A DNA stretch of 64,000 bases, taken from the NCBI GenBank assembly GCA_014529385.2, contig CM043958.1, positions 88,989,025 to 89,053,024 of the forward strand, written 5' to 3'. A model generated the notes under the pieces. The model had not been told where the DNA came from. It saw only the letters and a program-made list of their open reading frames with translations, and made no database searches. Made by a program: the position numbers and the translations under genes. Source of the DNA: Adiantum capillus-veneris (Eukaryota; Streptophyta; Polypodiopsida; Polypodiales; Pteridaceae). Below are positions 35,901-46,838 of the stretch, in pieces. Position 1 is the first letter of the stretch; each line of letters begins with the position of its first letter.

Positions 35901-36833
35901 ATGAATCATGAATTTTTCCCAAGAGATATACGATCTTTATATGGGGATGTCGGGTCTGTCGCATCTGAAGAGAATAAACCACCCTCTCTAAAGACGTTGC
36001 CATCTTTCATAGGAGAACTTGAAACAAAATTGGAGGTGAAAATGGTACCATCTCAGTGGAAAGACACACCAAAAATGATGGATACCAAGAGCTTGCATGA
36101 ATTGATGTCTTCTCCTATACAATGCACACTTTATCTCTCAGAGCTACTAAAAATTAGACCGCATCTATGGGGCCAAATGGGCAAACACCTGGAAAACATG
36201 GGGCTGAAAATCCCTTCACATGACCAACTTGCATATGAAAACATAGATGACACCTTGCCTAAGAAACCACAGACAAAGCCAGTACCAGTAAATAAGGTGG
36301 GTGACTACTGTGAAGGAGAAGAAGGAAACACCACCTTACCACTTGAGTACAAAGGACTAAAGACGGTTGATATATTAGATAGTGGGGCAGGAATTTCCAT
36401 TGCAACCAAAGAGATATGGAAAAAATGGGGAAAGCTTGCTCTTAGGAAAACTTGAATGGAACTGCAATTAGCGGATGGATACACTGAGAAACCAATTGGA
36501 ATATTAGAACAAATCATTGTATCCTTGTGTGGCATCGAGTATGAGCACACCTTTGCCATAATGAATTTTGACAAGAGCAGCGACTTTGATATCATATTCG
36601 GCAGACCATTCATGCGTCAGCTCAAAATGGTACAAGACTGGGGCTATGACTATATCTACTTGAGACACAAAGAGGTCACAACAAAAATCAGTGTCAAAGA
36701 TCATAGTTATAGAGATGTAGTGCGAACCCCGGGGGAAGACTTAAACTCCACAACTGATTTGGAAAGCAAAGCGTATATTTGGATGTCGGAGCTCCTAAGA
36801 GTGGAAGTCTTAGAAAGCAATATTGCATCCTAG
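35901..36833 (+). pseudogene. Element H retropepsin-like domain 1
   Basis: One frame with a single TGA at 36453. Near 36355-36400 it reads GLKTVDILDSGAGISI, a retropepsin active-site motif (DSGA). After the stop come LQLADGYTEKPIGILEQI (flap-like A.G..E..GI.E motif) and DFDIIFGRPFMRQL near 36585-36620, the C-terminal psi-loop motif of plant gypsy-type proteases (D.ILGRPF). This is a full-length protease fold of about 110 residues with catalytic Asp present. In retrotransposons it cleaves gag. Nothing resembling RT follows. Confidence 0.75.
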
Positions 36834-37195
36834 AGCGAGTAGTAGAAGATGACGCATATGTACCCGAACCTTTTCTAGAGGAGTTATTTGAACCCTTTGG
36901 ATGGGATCAAATACTGGCAACTCTTGATGTGTGTGTGAATGAGGCGACCCTGACTAAATTTTGCGATGAAGATGGGTATGATATAACTCCCTTATTTACA
37001 ATAAAGGTGTTGACGGAAGCTAATGAAGTTTGTGAGTGTGAAAGCAAAAAAGTTGAGACACATTGCTACATCATGGAGCATGGTTCCAAGGTGCAAACGA
37101 AGGAAGCAAAGCAACCACAAGAATATGTCATCATTGACATACCTGAAGAATTGACAAAAGTTGTTTCAAAGAAGCCGACTCCAGAAAAAGTGTAG
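36779..37195 (+). CDS. Element H ORF of unknown function
   Basis: 139-codon acidic frame overlapping the end of the protease-like frame, ending at a TAG at 37193. It reads ...VEDDAYVPEPFLEELFEPFGWDQ... and matches nothing I know. It is probably part of the long polyprotein shifted by an indel. Confidence 0.35.
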   Translation: MDVGAPKSGSLRKQYCILERVVEDDAYVPEPFLEELFEPFGWDQILATLDVCVNEATLTKFCDEDGYDITPLFTIKVLTEANEVCECESKKVETHCYIMEHGSKVQTKEAKQPQEYVIIDIPEELTKVVSKKPTPEKV

Positions 37196-37205
37196 ATGAA
37201 AGCAG

Positions 37206-37532
37206 ATGAAGGAAAAAAGTTTTCAAATTCAACGTCAAGCAACTGTTCAAAAAATGGAAGATCAAAAGAAGAACACGGACAAGGAAGAAGATAGATTGTC
37301 TCCTATGATGATCAAATTCAACATATGCGGAGAAACAGGACTCAAAATCACATGTATAGTTGTGATAGATCCAAAAGCGACAAAGAATCTAATGTCTTAT
37401 GATACATGGATATTGATGGGAAAGCCGCCAATCACCGAGCTAGAGGAGATAGTGTACACAAGTTCTAAAACATGGATTCCTAGCTTTGGCATGGCAGAAG
37501 TCATACTCAAATTGAGTACTGGGGAGTATTAA
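37206..37532 (+). CDS. Element H second protease-like segment
   Basis: ATG at 37206, 108 codons. The segment FNICGETGLKITCIVVIDPKATKNLM has the shape of a retropepsin N-terminus (VVIDSGATKNLMS), but the catalytic triad is D-P-K-A-T. It continues TWILMGKPPITELEEIVYTSSKTWIPSFG, like the L.G.P......V..A....I...G flap region. I read it as a second, probably inactive, retropepsin fold or a structural domain derived from one. Confidence in homology is moderate. Confidence 0.45.
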   Translation: MKEKSFQIQRQATVQKMEDQKKNTDKEEDRLSPMMIKFNICGETGLKITCIVVIDPKATKNLMSYDTWILMGKPPITELEEIVYTSSKTWIPSFGMAEVILKLSTGEY

Positions 37533-37581
37533 AAATACTTTCCACATAATCGACTCCCATCACATCAAAGAGAGTCTGGTC

Positions 37582-38529
37582 TTGATAGAAAAATGGAGGA
37601 GCATCTTCTTTCAACAACAATCAAAAGCTTCAACAACGACAACGGTAAGACTCCATGAATCTTCTCAAATCCAGGCGGAGAAGAAATTGCCAACCATCAC
37701 GGAAAAAGGTAAAGAAAAGGTAAACACTGAAGTATATCAACCTTGCAAGACGACTTTACCTTCAACGCACCTACATCAAACTTCCAATGAAGCTTCTACA
37801 TCAAGAGCCAAACCATCGACAATGCAATGGAAACCGAGACAAAAAGTCTATCAACCAAAGTTTCCATCACATCAAAGCATTAGGAAGAAGCCAAATAATG
37901 TCAACCAAGTGTTGGTATCCAAAGAGAACATCAAAGTCAAAGACCCAGTTTGGATACATGAAGCACAAGTTCAACATCAACAAAAGGTGATAGGGTGGGT
38001 AGCATCAAATGAGTCAATCACTGCTCAGGGCTACTTCCAAGGAAACACTAATGTTTGGGCCAAAAAGCCTAAAGTAATCGCCTGCACCTACCCACCTCAA
38101 CCAACGTGTTCTACAAAGAACAAGATGCACTATAAACGCAAGACAAACAACTCAAACAGAAGAAAGAAAAACCACAAAAGGCAGAAGAAAAGACCTTCCA
38201 AGCAAGAAATGCGACAAGTCTGGGTACGAAAGTCAGACGCTAGTCAAAGTACCCAAGAAAGACAGGTGAGGCAACGGATGATTCCAGTTAAGCTACTCAA
38301 AGCACAAGGATTTTATGAAGGTAACACACAAATATGGTTACCACAAATTGTAGCTCAATCTGGAACAGGTAGCACAAGCTTCTACCCCAAAGCAAGCAAT
38401 GACAACCAAAAGCCAACAGAAGCCAATTACAACCAAGGCTGCTGCAATCTACAGATAGATACCTTGTCATCAATTACAAAAGGAAGGCTTTTACACTTGA
38501 AATCATCAGGTTTGGATACCGAAGCCTAG
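37582..38529 (+). CDS. Element H basic C-terminal ORF
   Basis: An open frame of about 315 codons ending at a TAG at 38527, very rich in Lys, Arg, Gln and Ser (a KRKTNNSNRRKKNHKRQKKR stretch near 38135-38200). Two internal copies of a short module are visible: ITAQGYFQGNTNVWAKK (about 38020-38070) and LKAQGFYEGNTQIWLPQ (about 38295-38345). There is no ATG at its start, so it is likely the end of the polyprotein. No family recognised. Nucleic-acid binding is plausible from charge only. It occupies the place where pol would be. Confidence 0.4.
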   Translation: MIEKWRSIFFQQQSKASTTTTVRLHESSQIQAEKKLPTITEKGKEKVNTEVYQPCKTTLPSTHLHQTSNEASTSRAKPSTMQWKPRQKVYQPKFPSHQSIRKKPNNVNQVLVSKENIKVKDPVWIHEAQVQHQQKVIGWVASNESITAQGYFQGNTNVWAKKPKVIACTYPPQPTCSTKNKMHYKRKTNNSNRRKKNHKRQKKRPSKQEMRQVWVRKSDASQSTQERQVRQRMIPVKLLKAQGFYEGNTQIWLPQIVAQSGTGSTSFYPKASNDNQKPTEANYNQGCCNLQIDTLSSITKGRLLHLKSSGLDTEA

Positions 38530-40094
38530 TGTCCATCAAATTATAGAAGAAGATAAAATGCCAAAGATGGTCACACAAGGACCAAAAACAAGATGGGTTC
38601 CAATTGCTAGTGGAAACTCAATCACAGAGAACCGACACATCTCGACAATCGCTTCTCATGGAAATTAACGCAAAGGCTACATCAAGCCCTATCAGAGCTG
38701 AAGGACTTGTTTTACAAATAAGTATCAACATACAATAAGCAAGTCAAGAGGAGCCAAAATATGCCAACCTACTCGACAAAATGGTGGCATCCAAAGACCA
38801 ACACAATGGAAGAGGCCTAAATTTCAAGAACTTATGGAATTGGGTTTCTGGCCTTGAACAGGTAAGTCCAAGTCGCCATTAAAAATACATGGCATAAAAG
38901 TTAGATTCGGGCAGCTAAGCCACTAAATGAGCGAGGTGTTAGTCCCAAACCTTCATCTAATATTCTCTATGGTCTAAGCGTTTTAGTTATCCTAGGTACT
39001 GCTCAAGCTAGAAGAGTTGAGCATAATTATGCTGTGTCGCTCATGCTGGTATAGGTGAGCATAAGAGTCAAAGTCATTGTAGTATAGTGGTAAGTGAAGG
39101 AGGAAGTTCAAAAGACATTCATGCACTCAACACAGTGAGGAATGAGTGGAGAAGCTTCTACATAAAAAACCCTTCTTGAAAATGAGTGGAGAAACTATAA
39201 ACGCTACATTTGTTTCTTGAAGCACCCATCAACTCCATCTCTTACGTTGCATGCTTTTGTTCGACAAATCTCTCATGTGCATATAGAGTGTCCCATAATT
39301 GGCACTTGCATTATACACTCTTCCTTTGTTTCTCCCAAGCACTCACCTTGCATGACAGGTACTTCAAGTCCAAATGCTCAACTCCAATACGAGCGTATAC
39401 CAAAGGCACTTTTTTCCCATTGGGTTTTTTCCCTTTGGTCATCCAGGTTTTAAGACCCTAATCTAGAAACCCTCATTATCGACTTCTTGTATGTATTTCT
39501 TCTACATCAACAATAAGGAAATGTCTACACAAATCAATCGACAACAACTTGGAGCAAAACTACAGGTCTCCATATGATTATCAAGAGAATCTTTTATCTC
39601 CTCCAAGGTCAACAGCAAGGCTCCATCAAACAATGGCAAGTCAAAGAATGGCCTACAACAACAAGCAATGAAAAATTAAGCAAGCGAGCTATCCACCACA
39701 ATCAAAAGTAGCTCACACAGTGCTTCAACATTGGTGACCTATTGCAGACAACTCAAATTGCAGTGGACATGGAAAACAAACCCAACATAAAGTCCACGCC
39801 ATAAAGAGGATCTATTCTACAAACTCAAAAATAGGAAAATCCCTCTTCAAGGCGGCGAAGAATAGCAACAAAGAGGAGAATGTGCAACAAGAACAAACGT
39901 TGCATGAACAATCAAGCTCAAATCACGTATCAACAACACGACATATATGAATGACTCAAGGAAGGGGGGAGTGTCATCAACAACAAAGCGCTTCCCAAGC
40001 TGAAGTCCAACCTCGAAGACAAAGCTGAAGACAACCCTATGACAAGACTGTACAAGGTCATGTCAAGTGACGACACAAATTAGGAAGGGGGGAA
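38530..40094 (+). other. Element H 3' non-coding region and PPT
   Basis: About 1.5 kb without long frames between the basic ORF and the 3' LTR. The PPT AGGAAGGGGGGAA is at 40082-40094; a similar GAAGGGGGGAGTG occurs at 39960-39972 and could act as a second, central polypurine tract. Confidence 0.55.
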
Positions 40095-41006
40095 TGTTTG
40101 AGGACAGATCAAACGGGTGCCCAATTGGTCGGACACGTAGCCGGACACCACATTTGTACTCTATTATTTTTTTGAGCTAGTGTAGGAATACTCTGTGTAA
40201 ATCCCAATTCCAGAACAGCAATCAATCCCCTGAGTTGTAATGTTGTAATGATATTTGTGAAGGTTCGTGTGAGCCGGCCACTAGCCATGTAGAATGCCCT
40301 AGGTATAAAGGTCAATAACCTTAATGTGAAAGTAGGCATATTTTTAGAAGAAGAAGGGAGCTCAAAAAACGTACGCTCAAGCTACGAGCTGCTCCAATTT
40401 GTAATCGACGCAACTAATGAATGGGTAATCAAATTTCAAATCCAAAAGTTGCATTGTGTTCCTCTCTCTTTGCTCTTTAATTTAAGTGTAAGCATTGTCA
40501 GTTTTTTTGTGGTTCGCGACTACGCGTCTGTGAGCTATAATTGCAAATTTGAGTGCTTAAATCGTTGTTTTTAGTCGTTTTGACCATAGGAGAGTGTTCT
40601 TACACCACAAGACGACAGTTCTGGATAGTTCTATTGCAATTTTCAGGACCTTTTTCACGATGGATCGTGATTTTGGTACCTTGTTGGATTGCGACGAGAC
40701 TTGCTAGGATAGTGCCCCTAGGTGTCCTAGACCTCCTCCTAAAGTTTCATTGCATTTCGATTTAGTTCGAGTGCCGAAATGGTGTGATGACCTAGAGCTA
40801 TGAGAAAGGACATAGGCAGATTTCCCTGATCATTGAGTGCTGGTTTGCTTGTTGAGCTAGTGTGTTTGCTTGTTAAGGTTCACTTCGTGAGATTAACAAT
40901 CTCATAGAGTCTCCGTGTCCCATCCGAGTCACTTTCCCTGAGTATTGACATTATGTTAGTGCTAGAAAGCTATGCTGCAAACATCCGTCACGGCGACCCG
41001 CTAACA
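40095..41006 (+). repeat. 3' LTR of element H
   Basis: 912 bp, partner of 30396-31256. Contains TCACGATGGATCGTGA (about 40656-40671) and about 50 bp (about 40902-40950) absent from the 5' LTR. Confidence 0.9.
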
Positions 41007-41315
41007 AAAGCGCAAGCTAATGACGAGCAGAGAAATGCCCCTGCACAAAGTGCTTGAATGGGGGATCTATGAAAATCCATGAATAACATGTTACTCCAAA
41101 TGCGAGCCATCATGGTTAACATTCAACAACAAAGATATACATGCATGCTTTTGTGACATCTAATAGAGTTACAACAACCATGCATGTCTGCATGTGTGTG
41201 TGTGTGTAGGGTATCTTGTGTACCTCGGCATGCAGCTAAAGATCTTCCCCGAGGATTGTGAGTAGCACTATACAAAGATGTTTGCAAAGACTGGAAACAC
41301 CAACGTGTATGCAGC

Positions 41316-41377
<62 letters not shown>

Positions 41378-42327
41378 CACGGCAATGATTTATGATGTGT
41401 GTGTGTGTGTATGTGCGCGCGCATTGGAGATGATACTTGTGTTCATCGGCGTATGCAACAAGAGTACGATTTTCAAGGGATGTCAAGCAGGGGACCTCCC
41501 CAAGGATACTGCATGTTCATGCCATGAACTCCGTAGCACATGTAAAGGAAGTTCCCATGAAGGGATTACTGACTAGCTGAAGGATGCCTTAAGGGGGATG
41601 CTCAGACAAAAAGCTATGAACAGTAGAGATCCCAAAGGGGTCCTATTACAACTTCAAGTGGTGGGCTAACAAGGAATCCCTACAGGTACTCAGCACGCAG
41701 GTATGCTAGAAGGGGAAAGACAGAGATTGAGATAGTGATATATGACCATAATATAATCGTCAAGGTTAGGTGAGACTATATAAATCTACAAAAAATTAAA
41801 GGAAAAGAAATTTTTGAATCATCTGCCACCTTACGTGTGGTTGTATACATGCTGAAATCCAAAAAAGAGTTGTTGAATAATTTAAAGCTATCCATGTACT
41901 CACATCACAGCTCATGTATTGCCAAAAAGACAGTCTCCCATGCAATAATCCTTCAACTATGTTCCTCCATCTGGGTAGATGAGCATACCCCGGATAGGTA
42001 ATGTCACATTTGGCTGACATAGAAACCAACAAGATAGTGCTAAATTATTAAAGAAAATCATATCCTTTCGAGTAAATATGAGTGTTGCAACCAAGATAGT
42101 GCTAGATGAGATCATGATCCTGAAGGTGTGTATGGATCGATAATATTAAGCATGTGAGTGTGTTTGTGTTTGAAGGATTTGCATGTTTAAATGTGTGTGT
42201 GTGTGTGTCTGTGAAAGTGTGTTTGTGTATGCATGATTGTATGTGTGTCATATGTTTTTGTGTGTGTATATGCATGTGTGTTTGTGTTTGTGTGTGTATA
42301 TGCATGTTTGTGTATGCAAGCTAATTG
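41007..42327. other. No gene recognised; microsatellites
   Basis: (GA)n at 41320-41375, short TG tracts near 41397 and 42195. Two segments flanking the GA tract (about 41215-41270 and 41430-41510) look like diverged duplicates (CCTCGGCATGCA / ATCGGCGTATGCA and CCCCGAGGAT / CCCCAAGGAT). No coding signal. Confidence 0.4.
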
Positions 42328-42572
42328 GGGAGCTCCATTTGGAGCTCCATAATAACTCCATTGGAGCTCCTCCATGCCTTGAAAGGCATGATGAGAAACA
42401 AGGATGCACTGCCTTCTCATTCTCCCTTTCAAGGCATGGCGGAGCTCCATTTGGAGCATTAATGGGGCTCCATTGGAGCTCCTTCATGCCTTGAAAGGTA
42501 TGATGAGAAAGCCGCATGCACTCTGACTTCTCATCATGCCTTTCAAGGCATGGGGGGGCTCCATTGGAGCTG
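42328..42572. repeat. Tandem pair of foldback hairpins
   Basis: Two successive inverted repeats, 42363-42448 and 42475-42562. Each has arms of about 35 nt: left GGAGCTCC.TCATGCCTTGAAAGG..TGATGAGAA, right its near-complement ending in GGAGCTCC (first hairpin) or GGGGGCTCC (second). Each loop is about 16-18 nt and contains ATGCACT. The second is a diverged tandem copy of the first. A further GGAGCTCCATTTGGAGCTCC palindrome precedes them at about 42329-42348. It may be a foldback/MITE-like element or a hairpin RNA source. Confidence 0.8.
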
Positions 42573-45059
42573 CTAAGGTGGACACACACATGCACACACA
42601 CACACACACACACGCATGCACAATAGCACATTCCAAGCTCGACCTTTGGTGTAGGGACTACACCCCTTACAATGTTTTGAGATTTGCTTCAAAAATTCTA
42701 ATTTTCCTTTAAGCACTAGAAAAAACCTATGTTTAGTGCAATCCAACCTATGAATTTTGAGATTCATCTTTGAATTCTACGTCAAACCGAAGGTGAGAGC
42801 ACACACAAAGCTCTAAGAAACCTAGCATAAAACCCTTCAAAAATAGATGAGAGTTGTTGGAGTTGCCTCCCATTGTTCGCATTTGTTGAGGTCCTTCCCT
42901 GCCTTGGGCTCGCACCCCTTCTACCTTGAATTCGTTGCGGATCAAACTTTCCCAATTATATCAATTCTCGATTTCATAGTTATCGATGTGGATCGGTCAA
43001 ATCTTGATTCTCGATTGTGGATTCCATCAATTGTCGCTTTGTCAATTGTTGATTGTAAGACCAATGCTTATTCTCCCTCCCCTCTCTCTCTCTAGTGCCG
43101 GTGTGAGAGCCCTTCCACCCTCTCTCTTTTTGTCTAGCACAAAGTTATAAAAAAATATTATATTAGTTTTGAAAAAAAACCCTTGAAAAGTCAAATTTTT
43201 GAAAATTGGATTTGCATTGAATCAAACAAGGTGAAAATTCACTATGGCCTACATAAAGCTATTGAGGAACATTTCATAATAAGTCATTTCTTTGTGAGAG
43301 AGAAAAATAGAAAGTGACATTAGTATTTGAAACATGTGGTATCACAATAAAATATTATGTTTTTGGGAAAAAAAAGGACAACAATGAACTATTTACATTA
43401 AAATATACTTCAAAAGCATAAAAAATAATGTTTGACACTATACTCAATGTCCGGATCCCTCTTTAAAGAGTCCCTCTTTAAAGAGAGAGGTACCAAATGT
43501 CAACACCCATGCCTAAAAGAAATAATAAAAGAAAAGATTATTATCATTAGCTTGCCATGTGGCAATAATCTGCAAGCTTTATCCAATGGTCCAGAGATGC
43601 ACCCAAAATCCATCCTAAGTTGAACATAAATCTTTGGACTTTTCATGACACTATGTTGAGTGCATAGTCTTTTGGCTTTCCATTTCCATAAAGCTTTTCA
43701 CTTCCTATAGCTTTTTTTGGCCTGAAGAAGGCCACAAGGGGGTGGTGGAGAAATGGTGCAATTTCTAAGCCATTGATGTGGAGGTTGCCGATGGTGAACA
43801 CATGTCCTCTTAGCTTGAAAAAGAAAGTTTTATAAACATTATATCTTCTTTGTAAATTGTAAATGGGTCCTTACATCATTGTAATTTGGCATCTTCATTT
43901 AAATCTCCCTTGACTTTTCTTTTATCTTTGTTTATTTGGACTTCATAAAAAGGCCTTTAGTAGTACATTTATAGAATTTTGATTTTATGATGTGAAATAA
44001 TGCAATATTTTGATTTGTAAAAGAGTTTTTTCATTTAGACCTCCTAAAACGACAGTTCACAAAAATGTTATTTCAATTTTTTATTCTTATTAAATCTACC
44101 TTTTCTGTAAGAAATTATTTTATCATTATCTTTGCTTATTAAATCTACTTTTTAGTTTGTAATGGAGTCTCTTTGTTTTGTCGTTTTTGTTTTAACTTTT
44201 TTACTTTATTGTTTTTATTTTACTTTTTTACTTTATTTTATTTTAAAATGCCAATGTGATCTTTTCCCCTTGTTTAAGTGGGCCCATCTAACAGACAAGG
44301 CATCTCTACTACTTCTTTAAGGAGTTTGGAAAAAATAAGTGTCATCTTAAAGGTGATTCCACTTTTTTCATTTTGAAGGTCATTAAAAAACTCCAAACTT
44401 TAACCTCACTATTTGTTGACCATTTCACCTCTATTTAGGTGTGTGTGCATTTGTGTGGAGGAGACTAGGGACAAAGGGAAAGTGCATTTCTCATATCCAT
44501 AATCCGTCATCAAAGGAAGTGGTGGGGGCCATACTGATCGGTAGTTTGGTTTGAAACCGCTAGTTTCTAATGCCCATGTTATGGGCATGCAGACAACGTT
44601 TATTCTCTTCCCAACCAATCAATGGCTGTGTCGACGGAAGTCACCTGTCACACTGGGACGCTGTCCATGTTTCCCCAGCTTAGTAGGCCGTCCAGCTCAG
44701 TAGAATGCTTTTCCAAAAATGTATCGGCCTCCCATGTCCGCCCAACTTCAACCCCAACAAGAATCCTGCAGTTTGATTGGACGCGTAGCAACTTTTCCAA
44801 TTTCTTGCACGCGCTTAGTGTGACATCAGTTGTGCTAGCTGCTGTAATCGGAACTCTCCTCACACAAGGGCATGCTAGTCATGGTCATCCAACCAACTCA
44901 TGATGGACACGTAGCCCAGTGTGCCTAATTATATGTGTCTATGGACATTACAATTCTATATTGAAACAATACAATTGCACAACTGATTAAGACCTACTTT
45001 CAACGATAAATCTTCCCCATCCCCCCTTACCTTCAACAGACCATCGTGACTCCTCACCT
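42573..45059. other. No gene recognised
   Basis: A CA/TG-rich start, then AT-rich sequence. The frame at 44622-44903 (93 codons) overlaps an antisense frame of 71 codons; neither resembles a family. No LTR, PBS or TIR noticed. Confidence 0.35.
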
Positions 45060-46060
45060 TTTTTTTTTTGCAAAACTCACAATTGTGAGTGATTGTATTA
45101 GAATGCCACCAAGAAATATACAAACCTCAAGCTCATGCCAAGCCTTGAGGGGTAGATGGTTACATCAACAGAGCCTCGTTAGAAGTACCTAGTAACGTAA
45201 TATTACCAAAACCTTGATCAGATGGCGAGAGCTGCCCTAAGCCAATCCTCTGAGTTTTGCTTTTTATCCATCACATATATCATCTCCTTACTTTCTTGTA
45301 CAATCTCTAAGAAGCTAGTCGCCAGAGAGGTCCCTATCAAATACACAATAGTCCCTGACCAATGCTAAATAGAACACCACTACAACCAATAGTAATACGA
45401 TTTATAGGGAGCTACCCTTGACAATACAAATTAACATAATAAGACCATGCTTGTCTACCATAGGCCACATGACATGCATACTCCCATATTAGAATCAACA
45501 AAACAAGAAGGCCTACTCCAACATACCTAAAGCAATTTTCCAATCCAAGGGAGTCCAAGCACTCCATCACCAGCTACCTAGGAGCCATCCAACAAAAAGC
45601 TTGAATTTGCAGAGACAAGAACTCTCTACCCAACATCACCACCTTTTTGACACCAGAACCATGAGCTAATCGAGGAACCTCACCCCTTCATGAGCAACCC
45701 TCCGATACTACCATACTAAATCAAGCTTGTCACACTTTGTCTCGTATGTCAAGTTTCCATAGCAACAAGTCTTCAAAATCCTCTTGGGGAAGAGGTGGGA
45801 GGAGTCATCTCCAATGGAAAAATTCAACAAAGGTTGGGAGGGAAGGCAAAATAGGGGGAGGCACCACCAAGAACCCTCCATCGTAGCATACCTCCATAGA
45901 TCAAATCACAGTCAACTCCTCTACTCGCCACCACTGCACGATGTCAAAAACTTGTATAGAGACTTGTCCCTTGCCACAGAAGTTGCCTTCGTGATTTTCA
46001 TCCCTTCCAAGATGACAAAAATCCTAACAGAGTTATAGGTCTGCCACACTCACCCTAGCA
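45060..46060 (-). mobile_element. Possible LINE 3' end (minus strand)
   Basis: A T11 tract at 45060-45070 followed by GCAAAACTCACAATTGTGAG would be the poly(A) and 3' UTR of a minus-strand non-LTR element. A reading near 46030-46060 (GRPITLLG, like the WRPISLLN motif of LINE RT) is weak support. No longer RT motifs were found. Confidence 0.2.
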
Positions 46061-46331
46061 ATGGATTTTCCTCTCATCCTTCTCTAAAAGCACGAAGTTT
46101 ATTTGTATATCTTAAGTACTCTAATATATATATATATATATTTATCTATTTTTATTTTTATTTAATTTATATATAAAGTGCTCTCAAAATTTAGCAAATC
46201 ATATAGCTGGCTCGAAGAAGTTCTTTACGTGGTCAAATCACACTTTGCTTCCTACTTCCTGCATTTGGTGTTGCCCATGGGTACTATGGCTTGGCATTTT
46301 TACTCAAGAGAACTGATGTAGTTGTGTGTGT

Positions 46332-46338
<7 letters not shown>

Positions 46339-46409
<71 letters not shown>
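46339..46409. repeat. (GA)n microsatellite
   Basis: About 35 GA units, directly abutting the truncated LTR of fragment F. Confidence 0.98.
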
Positions 46410-46414
<5 letters not shown>

Positions 46415-46838
46415 TTGTATTTGCACACTCAGTAATAAACTATTTGTTGTGTGCCTTGAGCTTCTTCTCTATCTCCAAGCTACATGTGCATTCCTGCAAC
46501 ATTAACCGCAAACATCGGTATTAGAGTAGGCTGCATCCCCCTAGGCATAGTCACCAGCATTGCCAACACCCCTTATTCATTTTCTTTGATTTGGGTGAGC
46601 TTTGCTAAGCATTAGTAGCTAGTCAATAAATACTTTGGGCAATCTCTAGGGTTTGGTGTGCTCAAAATCTTGATTCGGGCTCATTTTTGCCACTATCACT
46701 AAAAGTATTGCATATGCAATTTCATCATTTGTACAAAATTATGTCCATCGTAAACTTTTTCCCTATAGTTCCCTAACACTTTTTAATTCAATTTTTACTT
46801 AGTTCGGGCATTGTCTAGATCAGGTTTAGTTTTTCACT
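46410..46838 (+). mobile_element. Fragment F: truncated copia LTR, PBS and leader
   Basis: 46410-46514 aligns with the last about 100 bp of the A and E LTRs (CACACTCAGTAATAAAC..., GTGTGCCTTGAGCTTC..., ending GCAAACA). It is followed by TCGGTATTAGAGTAGG, a mutated PBS (TTGGTATCAGAGCAGG in A). The leader includes the conserved TTGATTCGGGCTCATTT segment. The LTR start has been replaced by the GA tract. Confidence 0.8.

Larger units (their letters stand above)
30396..41006 (+). mobile_element. Non-autonomous Ty3/gypsy-type element H
   Basis: 10.6 kb bounded by LTRs 30396-31256 (861 bp) and 40095-41006 (912 bp), TGTTTGAGG...(T/C)AACA. The PBS TGGCGCCGTTGCCGGGGA at 31258-31275 is a classic plant gypsy PBS, and the PPT AGGAAGGGGGGAA is at 40082-40094. 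The interior has a repeat-rich leader, gag with three zinc-knuckle-like motifs, two protease-like segments and a basic ORF. No RT, RNase H or integrase motif was found in any frame, so it is non-autonomous. The flanking pentamers (GAAGA and AAAGC) do not match, so no target duplication is visible. Confidence 0.88.

Noticed and set aside
42248-42631. 127-codon minus-strand frame over the hairpin pair
   Set aside because: Its repeats (GAPPCLERHDEK) come from the hairpin arms and CA tracts; not a protein.
44409-44903. Overlapping 93-, 71- and 69-codon frames
   Set aside because: Both strands open with no recognisable family or splice context.
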